Below, one piece after another: positions 14,001 through 24,937 of a stretch of DNA of 64,000 bases. Positions within the stretch are counted from its first letter, which is position 1. The number at the start of each line of letters is the position of its first letter. Both the position numbers and the translations under genes were made by a program. Source of the DNA: Moringa oleifera (Eukaryota; Streptophyta; Magnoliopsida; Brassicales; Moringaceae); the NCBI GenBank assembly GCA_021397835.1, contig JAJFZO010000609.1, positions 8,434,001 to 8,498,000 of the forward strand, written 5' to 3'. The notes beneath the pieces were generated by a model, which was not told the DNA's origin, did not search any database, and saw nothing but the letters and a program-made list of their open reading frames with translations.

Positions 14001-17000
14001 CAAAAATAGGAGATGAAATTTTTTCATAAAAAAAGTGTTAGTAAAGCGTAGAAGCATATACCATTTTCTGATGATTATTTATTACAGCAGACAAGGAAAG
14101 TGACCTGAGCCTAACCAGCATCAGTCCGTTATCAAGTTGGCTAAGCGGACGAAGAAGAGATCCGAATAATGTTCTGGTTTATCATCTTCTCTCGTGTCCT
14201 TATATCTACACGGCTTTCATTTACTTTGTCCACTTCCATTCTTTCAACGCAAACACACGCATATAACCCACTTTTTCACCACTCAAATCAAAATTGTGGT
14301 TGTCGATTATATAAATACCCCTGTCATTGGTTTTTAAGGTAAGCTTTTAGATCAATCAGTAACATAATTATCATTGTAGCTAGCTTGGCAAGCCATAGTC
14401 CGCCACGTTGGGTATCCACCTTACTACATATCCCATAAGCTATAGTAGCAAAGAAAACGATCTAACAAATTCTTGATTGGGTACTAAAGTCCAAATTAGC
14501 TAGTTAACGTTTAGTGGCTATTAATTTCTAACAATAATAGTATCAATTTCGCATATATACTTCGTACTCGTATGACAAGAGAAAGTAGAGTTGTAAGGTT
14601 TAAATTAGAAAGCAAGAATAAGTTTTACGCGTGTTCTAGGATTCTGATGTATGTATTCCTTATGATTTGGGAGTTCAAGCATCCTTGCAATCCTTGAATT
14701 TTGATAATTCATCATGGAGTATGACCTTACTAATCAAAAAGAATTAATTAACCACATATAATCAGAAAATTAGAATTGATAATTCTTCCCTATCGTACGA
14801 TTCATAAAAGATTTTTCTATCTTTTGTACCCATGATGAGGATCACCACTAAAGGCGAACAAGGCAACCTATTCACAACTTGATAAACTTTACACAAAACT
14901 AAGATTTATTATTATGACCCATGGCTTCTGCAAAGAAGTACATATAATCATATGGGTGGAAAATCAGGCCAATAACATCAAAGAGAATGTTTTCTTTCTA
15001 AGCTATGGATTTACTATGGGCTGCAATATTTCTTTTAATTAAAACTATGATGTAAATTATAATACTAACCCTTTTAATTGATTTCTTTACTAATTGACCA
15101 CAGTTCTTATAATAATTAATTCAATGTCTCACCTGCATATTGAAGTACTAGGGCTTAATTTTATTTCACTAATTTGAAGCCACCACCGACCATCTCCTCT
15201 CATATATCACCATGTAACCCTACTTGTCTGAGAGCCACTCATTCCCTCTGATGAAAAAGACACCATTTTTTTTTCTTTTTTTTGCCATGGCACCCACTTA
15301 TTAGTCTCCTATCACTACATACTCCCATTACCTTCTAGATCTATCTTCTTCCACAACATGCAATCTTAGAGGATCCACCCACATTCAAGAAAATTTCCCT
15401 ACATTGTTTCTTCATTTCATGGAGAATCACCCACGTGACCTTGTTCTGGCATCAACATTGCCCTACGACCACTTTGTCGAGGAAACAAAGTAGCCGAATC
15501 CGTCAAGAAAGAGTGCAAATATATTGATTTGGAACGTCACTAAATTCCAACATGTTAACTATTCATTGATACAATAAAATCAATAATAGAATATGTTGTA
15601 CTAATTTGACAACTTCGTAACAGAACACAAGCTCTATATATAATGAATGGATCATTGATTTTGTGTTTCTAACATAACAGGGATTATTACCTGTCATTTG
15701 AAATTGATTTCTTTATTCAGTCACGGCACTATTTGTAAAAGATAAACTGAAATGGAGAGTGTGATGAGCTCTTCTAATTTTATAGTTTATATCCTTAAAG
15801 TTTTGATTGACACTTAAAAGTGAGCTAGAGTTTCTTTATCATAATATGTTATTATTATTAGCTGAGCAAAAATAATTAGAAATCAACTTGAGCCAAAACT
15901 ACAAAAATATGGATGAACTTTCAATTTCATAGACCAATTAAATGCTCATGATTGACTACTAAGCTCACCAACCTCATGCACAAGGGTAAAGTAAGTTCAT
16001 CTAATTATGAAAAACTATATCATATATTATAAAATTGTATATAACATATATTACATAAAATATTTGACAATATAAATTATGGTAATCCATGTATAATAAT
16101 TCTAACATTGATTTCTAAATCATCATCCTGCATATAATTAATTTGTTACTTTATTCATTCTTTTCTAATGATGAACATGTGACTTTGACATATACATTTA
16201 ATCTTTTCAATTTGTCAATTTTGGCCTAATTGCTCGCGTGGTTATGAGTCCAGAAGGGTTTAATCAATCTTCTACGTTTATGAGTTTTGTTCTTACCGAT
16301 TCTTTTTCCTTTTCAGTCCATAGACAGAAGGACCAAATTCAACACATGGAGTTGGAACTCCTGTTTAATTTATATGTAACATATTATGGGTACATACTAA
16401 ATACAACATTAGCACTGTTGCTACGGCATGTATATACTACAATCCTTTTCGCTTTATGGCAATTTGCAATATAAACCATCCTCTCAACTGTATGGTGTCA
16501 TCTTAATTAGATTAGGAGTTTCTGACAATTTGTCTATCTATTTTAATCCCAATCTTCACACGTGATGCTTGTGATGTTCCACATGTTGGCACATGTAGGA
16601 CGTAAAAGAATAAGTTTGAAAAGATAAATTAGCAAGTATGAATTATTAAATTAAAATCAAAAGCAATAAAAATCATATGTAATTCTAGATTCTCTTACAG
16701 TACGAAAGCAGTTAATGCGAATGTCATATGCTTACTCTATGTGCAAAGATCTCAACCAGAGTTTGGTAGTCAAATTGATAAATAGAAAACCTCAATTGCA
16801 ATCCAGTTTGACTTGGTCAGCAATTTGAGATAATTTATCCATAGAACAGAGATTATAACTTATAGAAAACCCAATTAATTGTTAATTAATAGATGTTTAT
16901 TAGCAATAACAGGAAGAAATAAGCAAGATATGTGTCTACTTCATGATCTCCGTATCCCACCCTCTCTTACCCATCATCTCTCACTCAATTAAATTCAAAA

Positions 17001-17791
17001 TACTCTACCAAACATTTTTGAAATGAAATTAAGAAAGAGGAGGAGGTGAATGTTCTTGAAATTAAGATGTGATGATGCAGCCAGCACTTAAGTTGATCTG
17101 GAATGCTAGTTTTCTTCAACATATGGAGCATGAGTTGTATTAAGTGGTACTGAAAGATTCAATGCTGCTCTTCTAGGTCCTTCTTCTCTTCTGTTAGCCT
17201 GCTTTCTGTCCACCATGAATAAGCAGCGATATTCTATGCAATCTTCTGGTCCATATGGTTGCACGGGCGTGAATTGTTCTTATATGATGGAACATGAGTT
17301 AGAACATAACAGCACAGAGATTTTTCAGGACACTCAATTGGTAATTTTGTATGAAGAATACGGACCCCTTGACCTACCAAACTTATAACTCTGTCAAGCT
17401 TGAGTCAGATTCGCTTTCCAGGCTATATCATTTTTAAATTGCTTTAGTTTGGAAGTTAATTTTACTGTTCAAGAAAAGAGAAAGACGTAGAAAAATTAAT
17501 TAAGCTTTGTTAACAAAGTTGTGTACCTTTTTCTTTATGGCTATGCATTGGGAGAGAAGAAACTTTAACTTGGGACCAGCTCGTTTTAATTACTTCATAA
17601 ACCATTTCAACTACCAAATACTCGGAATTCATAGTCTACTTGAATAAAAATAGGTACCTGGCCTTGACCTTAATATGTTCATGTAGAATTCAGGTGTATT
17701 AGGGTTCATACCTGAAAAAATCCTTTTGTGTATATTCTCAACGAACTTCACATGATATACACGACATCATCACTGAATTTATTGAAATGTA
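11093..17791. other. Long AT-rich intergenic region upstream of the YABBY gene
   Basis: About 6.7 kb without a supportable gene. Bases 11.1-13.8 kb are extremely AT-rich with homopolymer runs. From about 13.9 kb the base composition is more mixed, but open frames stay below 80 codons and show no domain. A 24-codon frame at 15420-15494 and a G-box-like CACGTG near 15433 were noted without further support. No tRNA, rRNA or known microRNA sequence was recognised. Confidence 0.6.

Positions 17792-17837
<46 letters not shown>
17792..17837. repeat. (TG)n(TA)n compound microsatellite
   Basis: A TG run (17792-17806) passes directly into a TA run (17807-17837). It lies about 0.8 kb upstream of the YABBY start codon and is likely length-polymorphic. 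Confidence 0.95.
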
Positions 17838-17840
<3 letters not shown>

Positions 17841-18152
17841 ATAAAAGGGAATGGAAGCTCGCCCCCCTCGTCCGCTGTGGAGTTGCAGGGAGAGAGAAGA
17901 GGTTCAGTGGTCACACTCATTTCATAATAATAGCTGCAACATAATATGGACAGATATGGTAATGCAGCCAAAAACCTTCTCTTTCTCTTCCGAAAACCCT
18001 AACCTATTACCTGACCAATGCGTAGCTGAACCGCCCTTCCATCTCCAACTAAACCCGGTTCTCCATGACAGAAAGGGGAAAATACCCACTTTCTTTTCCA
18101 TTCCTGGTCCCAGCATTTGCTGCCTGCCGTGGGCACTACTAAACCCACTTTC

Positions 18153-18294
18153 TTTTTTTTTTTTTTTTGGGGGGGGGGGCGGGGTGCGGGGGAGGAATTT
18201 TATCATAAATATTTGCTTACCCCTCTTGTCTCTCACTCTCTCTCTCATTAGCCATCACCTCCTTGGATCCTATCCCTACCCTTCTCTTTTCCTC

Positions 18295-18327
<33 letters not shown>
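18153..18327. repeat. T16-G11 junction and (CT)13 tract in the YABBY promoter
   Basis: Sixteen T (18153-18168) run directly into eleven G (18169-18179), and a (CT)n tract follows at 18301-18327, just before the TATA box. CT/GA tracts close to start sites are common in plant promoters and can bind BPC-type GAGA factors; binding here is inference. Confidence 0.9.
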
Positions 18328-18340
18328 AAATAAATTTCTG

Positions 18341-18350
18341 TATATAAAGG
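18341..18350 (+). promoter_or_regulatory. TATA box of the YABBY5-like gene
   Basis: TATATAAAGG right after the CT tract, 271 bp upstream of the ATG. A start near 18375 would give a leader of about 240 nt rich in GA repeats (18408-18440). Confidence 0.65.
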
Positions 18351-18611
18351 ACATTAATTTAGTTTTACTGTTGTGATACATAGCCCGGTTTCAAAGCAAG
18401 ACAGACAGAGAGAGGGAGAGGAGAGGGACTAGAGAGAGAATAAATCCTTCTTTTTCTCTCTTAGAGCGTTAGCTTTGCTTTCTCTATCCTTTTGTGTGGT
18501 TTTTGCAATTTGCAAGAGTTTGTTCTATCTGTCTCCCTATCTTCTTATTCTTCTTCTTCATCTTCCTGTCATTGGGGCTAAGGAGCTTTTGCTTAATTTT
18601 GCTTGAGAGAC

Positions 18612-21600
18612 ATGTCGAGCTGCATCGATGTTGCGCCTGAGCAACTCTGCTACATCCCTTGCAACTTTTGCAACATAGTTCTTGCGGTATCTCTCCTCTG
18701 AGAACTCCTCTTTAATGGGATCTGCTTTTCTCAGTGGTTTCTTATCGACCCGCTAACATATACTATCCTATAACCAGAGTGATAATTTGATTTTGTTGTC
18801 TGCTTTCTATCTATGTGCATATCTAGCCAGAAGGAACATTTTGAATCCCTGATAAAAGCTAGTCTTTCCTTCTGGCGATCAGGGTTTCGTGCTATTGTTT
18901 TCACTGCAATCCATTAGTTTTCTTTTTGGGGTTCCTTGTTTTTGCTACAGTCAGGTCTCCATCGTCAAAACTTTCTTTTTCTCTTCTTCTTTTGCAGTCA
19001 AAGAAAAGTCATACCTGAAGAAGGATGTCCCAAAGACCTGAGAGAGAGTGTGAGAGAGAAGGAGAGATCTTATGGGTTTATTGTTTTATTTTAGTACACA
19101 GGAGACTGTTCTTAAACGTCAAAACAAGCATTTGATGATAATCTGATGAGGACAACTCTTCTGCTCTATGGTTAGCGGCTGTGACATTACCTTTCCCTTG
19201 CCAAAACACTGCACGACCTAGCTTCTCTGCAAAACTGAGCTTTCCTTAGCTTATGAGGAAAAGAAACATAAGATCTTAGCCTAGCCTTTTCCTCAAAAGC
19301 ACTAGACCCAGAGCCTGAGAAACCCATTGTGCTCCCAAAATTTTTACTTCTATCTATCAAAACACCCATTTCTGCCCCTGGGTCCTCATCATACTCCTAA
19401 ATTTCGCAAAATCTATGTCTTCTTGATTAGTACTATACACAGTTTCCCCAATCTTGTCTCTTCTTCTTTTACGTTCAAGTCTATTTTGCTTGAAAGATCA
19501 TCAAGTGAATCAATATCTGTGAAGTTAACTCTGATCTGGGTTTCTTCGTTTTCCTCAGTTTCTTCTTATCCCCTTTTGTTTACCAGGGTTTATTTTTGGT
19601 ATTTGATGATAATATTAGATGTGAGAGTAAGTTATTAATTGGTTCTTGTGCAGGTGAGTGTTCCATGCAGCAGCCTATTCGACATCGTGACCGTCCGATG
19701 CGGGCACTGCACCAATCTATGGTCCGTGAACATGGCAGCTGCGTTTCAGTCACTATCATGGCAAGATGTTCAGGTGATATTACAGTCGAAGTAAATATAA
19801 TATGCTACTAACTATATTTATATCTATGTATATATATCTAGGGTGTTAGTAGCCTCTGAAATCTAGGGTTTTCTGGGTCTGACTTCTTTTGAGGAAATCG
19901 AAGCTTTCAAGACACAGATCGAGCATTTCAAAGCATTTTCTTTCTGTGATCTTGTTGGCTCCTGTACTGAAAAACCTAGCAGCCGCCATAACTCAAAACC
20001 TTTTTTATTGCTTTTTGTAGAGAGCTGGCTGCTCTGTATGGCCACAGTTGCATATACATGCGCGTCAGGAGGGGCTTGTGCTTGTCCTGACCCCCTCGAA
20101 GGCGGTATTAGCAGTCTCTAGAGTTGAGGGTGTTTCTTTGCTTCACTTTCTTTCTTGGGCCGCTTTTTGGAATCTTATCTGCTGCTATGGCTACGAACAA
20201 CCCTTTGATTTGATTGACATGAATGTTAGGTTTCTTAGGTTTCATGATTTCTTTTCAAGAGCTTTGTCCTCTACTGTTGAAACACTCCAAAAACAAACGG
20301 TGTTTTCTTTTCCCTTTTTTCTGTTTTTTGATCCTTTGAAGCCTTTCTGGTTTTTGTTTCTTAACCATTCTTAACTGATTCAGTCACTTCAATGCTGGAT
20401 TTTCTTTTCTTTTCTTTTCTTTTCTTTTCTCTCTCACCAAACATCACTTCCAACTCTTTCAGCCATTAGTCTCTCTCTCCTCTCTCTCTTTCTCTCTCTC
20501 ACCCCTATTATTATTGTGAACGAGACAAAAGATGAGCTAAAAGTCTATCTGTTTCATCTCTTTCTTATGACTCCAAGCTTAGAAACATCAAGAATTAAAA
20601 AGAAAAACCTATACCCTTTTTATTGATTAATCGATCTCTTATGCTTTCACTTAACTAGGGATGACGATCACAACTTTCTCCTTCGTTGATTTCTTTTTTT
20701 CACCAGAAAAATGTAACCCTTTGATTAATTATGTATGCAGGCACCCAATTACACCTCGCCGGAGTACAGGATCGATCACTTGGGTTCCACTTCCAAATGC
20801 AACAACAAGATGTCAGCAAGAGCAACATCGACCAGCAACGCCCCTGAAGAAAGGGTTGTCAATCGACGTGAGCACTTGCACTTACAAACAAACACATATA
20901 TTTATCTCTTCTATTGTCCTTTTAGATCTTTGAAGAAATCAATCAGTTTATCTTGCCTTTAAAACTCATATGCATATGAAGTTGATGTGCTGTTGTTTTC
21001 AATTTCAGCTCCCGAGAAGAGGCAGCGAGTACCTTCTGCATATAATCAGTTCATAAAGTAATGAAAAAACTGAGTTAATCAGTCTTTTTTAATATTTCAA
21101 AATCTTTTGCGTGATGATTAGCAATACCTTTTTTTGTTAATTATCCTTTGTTTGACATATAGAGAGGAGATCCAGAGGATCAAAGCCAACAACCCAGATA
21201 TCAGCCACAGGGAAGCATTCAGTACTGCTGCAAAGAATGTAAGTAGTGGACAAAAATTATTGCCAAATTCATTAATTCATCGATCCTCGAGTCCTTAAAG
21301 AAACTCACCGAATACTTGTGGGTTTTCTGTCTGTGCTAGTGGGCACACTTCCCTCATATTCACTTTGGGTTGATGCTGGAGACCAACAATCAGGCTAAGC
21401 TGGACGATGTGAGTGCTTGATCAGCTTCTTAATTCGGCTTGCTTTCTCTTATCAGTGAAAACTTCATTGTCCATGCTCTGGTTTACTAATTAGGAAAGCA
21501 ACCCGAAAGATTCATTTATATTCTTAACCTTGTGATAATTCTTGAGCCCCTTTGGCATTTCATGACATGGGTTTTGTAAATGATCAAGCATTCTAGCATG

Positions 21601-21985
21601 AAATTAATTTCTTGAATATTAATGTATAACATATATATCTGGTGCTTCAAATAATGCCTTCAAATGAACCTCTCCAAGGGTAATCTAATTGGCTTTTGCA
21701 TTTATGTAATAGGACTATAAGGTATTTTGTTCTCATTAACACAAACTCTTTTGATAATCTGCATCAGATAGCTCAAGTTGACCCGATTTATTTTCCTGGA
21801 CTTTCTTTTCTGTCGTCACTTTTCTTGGGAAACAAACGCACCACTACTTAGCTTCTGGTCACCGACTTCTGGTGGTAATCAAAACATAAGGTTCATTTAT
21901 TCATCTATGTTAATTAAAGATCACTGATTTTATGCAGGCATCGGATAAGCACCTCATGTCAAGGGCTGCGCTGCTGAACAAGTGA
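18612..21985 (+). CDS. YAB5: YABBY transcription factor, YAB5-like
   Basis: Seven coding exons: 18612-18686, 19654-19773, 20741-20867, 21009-21057, 21163-21238, 21340-21408, 21938-21985, joined to 187 residues. All junctions are GT-AG and phases fit. Residues 13-45 hold the C2C2 zinc finger (CNFC at 17-20, CGHC at 41-44). Residues about 103-160 are the HMG-like YABBY domain ([17 protein letters not shown], then [20 protein letters not shown]). YABBY proteins are nuclear factors that set abaxial fate and lamina growth in leaves. The N-terminal [17 protein letters not shown] and SVNMAAA blocks and the expressed-leaf type domain match YAB5 rather than CRC, INO or FIL/YAB3. The protein is about 20 residues longer than Arabidopsis YAB5 (164), mainly in the linker and the C-terminal tail after LDD. 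Introns 1 and 2 are each almost 1 kb. Confidence 0.93.
20401..20430. repeat. (TTTTC)n microsatellite in YABBY intron 2
   Basis: About six tandem TTTCT units, followed by further CT-rich sequence to 20500. It lies in intron 2 and adds to the strong pyrimidine bias of that intron. Confidence 0.9.
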
Positions 21986-22230
21986 TTATCTTGAGTTTTC
22001 GAGATCATTTCAGTGAAGTACGTGCATGCTTCGAAAGCAAAGAAAGAAAGTCTTCACATTCAAAATTATTGTCTTAAGCACATTAATCTATATCATGAAT
22101 CAATGTACTTGTGTCAAGTTGTTTAATTACTGTTTGTTGTTTCCTGGACTTTAAGCAAGTAAGCTACTTTTCTTTGTCAGTCTTCACCAGTCTCCCTCTT
22201 TTCCGGCTGAAGAAATAAATTCCATATCGT
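21986..22230 (+). other. 3' UTR of the YABBY5-like gene
   Basis: Sequence downstream of the TGA stop; the first canonical AATAAA is at 22214-22219, giving a 3' UTR of roughly 240-260 nt. The extent is inferred from this signal only. Confidence 0.5.
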
Positions 22231-23973
22231 TTAATTTCAGTTTAAATGCCTACTTCATTACTTCTTCTCCATCAACCTATCTACTTTAATGCCCATATAT
22301 CTTTAGATCATACACAAGATTTGATATGTGCATGTCTTGATTTGTACACATTTGTTCCTATCTTTGAAGCCTCTAGTAAACTCTTAAGAATATAAACTAT
22401 GTAGTAAGTATTTGTCAAAATTAATCTCGCTACCAATGCCCATTAACCTTATTGAGATCAGCTTTCTTATCTAAAATTAGATTGATATAGCTTTCTTAGC
22501 ATCTAGGGTTTTGGGTATGTCTGTCTTTCTAGTTGAACAACAGGAGAGTCTGTTTAATGACAATTTTTTTTTTTAAATACAATCTCAAAAAGGAACTTTA
22601 ATGTTTTCAATAATGAAAAATCCATGAGATTATATTTTTACTAATTTTATTTGCTTAATTACTTGGTTTCCAGCGTCCAAATTGAATTGAGAATAGGCAT
22701 GTGAAGCAAATTCTTTCTATATACACAGAGAAAAATCTACCATTTATGGAACAAATAAATATCAAAACTCTACAGGGTGCAACACGTGCAACCAGGCTAG
22801 CTCCTGAGCTTGAAAAAGATATAAAATTTCATGAAAGTGAGATCGACAGATTAAAATGTGAAATGGGTATGTGATTTTCAAGATTTAACATGAAAGAAAT
22901 TCGATTTTTTGCTTGAATAATTGAAGGAATGGGTGAAAAAGAAAAAGAAAATAAAAAAGGGGTTACTGTTTGTTTTCCCTTTGAAAAGTAAATATCTAGG
23001 AAAAGACATAGTCTGTCGAAGCATAGAGTACAACTCACAAGCCATGACCTTTGGGAAAAGTGGTTCATGGACCACCATTTTGGCACCTATATCATTTCCC
23101 ATAGAATCCTTTCAAAAGCACTTAAAGAGAGAGGCCCTTACCCCTTTTGCAGATTAATTGCTTCTCATTGTGTTGTTGACTGATCACCACTTGGTGCTCC
23201 CATACCCTTTTAACTCAACTTTCTTCTTTGATCCATCAAATGATTCAATTTAAACAAGAAACCTCTCCTTATTACTTTCCTTTTTGTAATCTACGGACCT
23301 TGTTTTTGCGTTAGTATTACGGACAATCATAAGAGATAACTAGCTTATTTCAAGTCTTTGTATAAAAATATGATATACACAACATGGTAATTTATTTGAT
23401 GTAAATATATGTAGTGTAAACATGGTTGATCAAGCATGAGCTTAAGCTTGTAATACCACATGATAATCCATAATAAATAGGTTTGTTATGATTATTATAG
23501 GCGTGGGCTAAATTTCTATTTCATGTCTCCTTATCTGAATCAAAAATGCTTGAACTATTAAAAAGACCTAATTTATCTGTTTTCAATCATAATGCCTGAG
23601 ACATCTAAAATTTACGAAACACTATATATGAATTCAGTAGCCTAGATTTTACCAATGTGACCAATATATGCCATTATGCCAAATTTGTTGGTATATACCG
23701 AACTTTTTGGCGCTTAGATCAAAAGTTACGGTTTTTGATAAAATTAACAGAGTAATTGGGTATTAAGCATTTTATCTGAAATGGTTAAAATGATTAAAAA
23801 AGGAAGATATAAATCAAAAATGATTTAACGAGGAAGATAATCTAATCCGAAGAAGAGAGTAGAAAATGTCCTCGGGATCCACAAGTGGATTGCCGTAGCA
23901 GATCATCACAAGCTGGCAAGTGGATTTTACTTACAGTCTTAATTTTACTCTTTCATAATTATCATATTATACA

Positions 23974-24004
<31 letters not shown>

Positions 24005-24937
24005 GAAAATATATGGTACATATGGTGGTAGTGGCGGGTAGGCTGCTGCTCTGCAACCTGTCCTGACATTAGAATCTGAAACGTCAAATTCATGTCTGCT
24101 TCATTTTCCATTTCATTGTCATTTCATCTCTCACAAACACACACACATGCACTCACTTTGGAGTTATGAGTTTGGAGTCTCTTCTCAAAAGAATGTTGCT
24201 GTCCGTTCAAGGCGTACCTACACCACTTCCCAGGTGGGCCTAGCTTCATTCAACTTGATCTCTCTTTTTTAACTTTAGGGTGGGGGGCCCACCAGGTGGA
24301 CTTAATAGGTAGTTCAAAGGGGGAGGGGGGATAAAGTTGTTGTCGTGTAAATGGAAGCAACATCAGATTCCTGTGGCATCTGTGCTTTTCATATCAATTC
24401 CTCTAACGTGTGAACAGAACCTGTGCCACGTCCAGCCTCCTGGAAATCTACAAGGGCCCTGGCATCCTGTTCACATTGCATGGGCTCATCTGCTTCCATC
24501 GGACTACACTTGTCTGAAGCTCTTTGCTCTCTGTTCCTATCTATTCTTACAGCTTCCTGACTGCTGTAATGAAGAATGCCATTAGATCTCGTTGTGAGGG
24601 CAATCAACTAAAACTAAATGCCAAGTTTAATCATGCTCAATCAATGAGACCCGATTAAAGAAGAAAAAGGAGACTGCATGAAACTCACTAAAACTGGCAC
24701 CGTGATTCATGAGGACCTGATCATTCTCTCAATCAACTACCACTACAACCTGATTAGGCAAAGATAACTACTACCTTGCACTACCAAGACAATTATTAGT
24801 CAAGAAACTAGAAAAGAAAATCCAAATCATGTTCAATCTGACAATGGAAAAGTCAGGAGTCATCCTCGTTTAATCCCTCGGGGAAAGTGATTAAAAAATT
24901 TTTTTAAAAAGGAAAGTAAACATGTCAATCATTTTTG
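22231..24937. other. Convergent intergenic region between YABBY5-like and nucleoporin-like genes
   Basis: Both neighbouring genes end here. It holds a (TA)n microsatellite near 23974-23998, GC-richer patches at 24010-24060 and 24270-24600, and no supportable gene. The minus-strand part next to 24938 must include the 3' UTR of the nucleoporin-like gene. The 24337-24600 block is unusually GC-rich and has open frames on both strands but no recognised domain. Confidence 0.55.

Noticed and set aside
15420..15494. 24-codon frame MENHPRDLVLASTLPYD...
   Set aside because: Too short to judge, with no neighbouring gene, promoter or conserved family that I recognise.
17851..18333. 160-codon open frame on + upstream of the YABBY gene
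   Set aside because: It spans the T16-G11 homopolymer, the CT microsatellite and promoter DNA; composition is low complexity and no domain is visible. A 108-codon antisense frame over the same region is equally spurious.
23040..23100. Possible microRNA hairpin around TGGTTCATGGACCA
   Set aside because: Only a short imperfect palindrome; no arm resembles a known plant microRNA and no extended stem is visible.
22829..23157. Overlapping 74-85 codon frames on both strands
   Set aside because: Driven by lysine- or phenylalanine-rich low complexity; no domain and no splice-compatible continuation.
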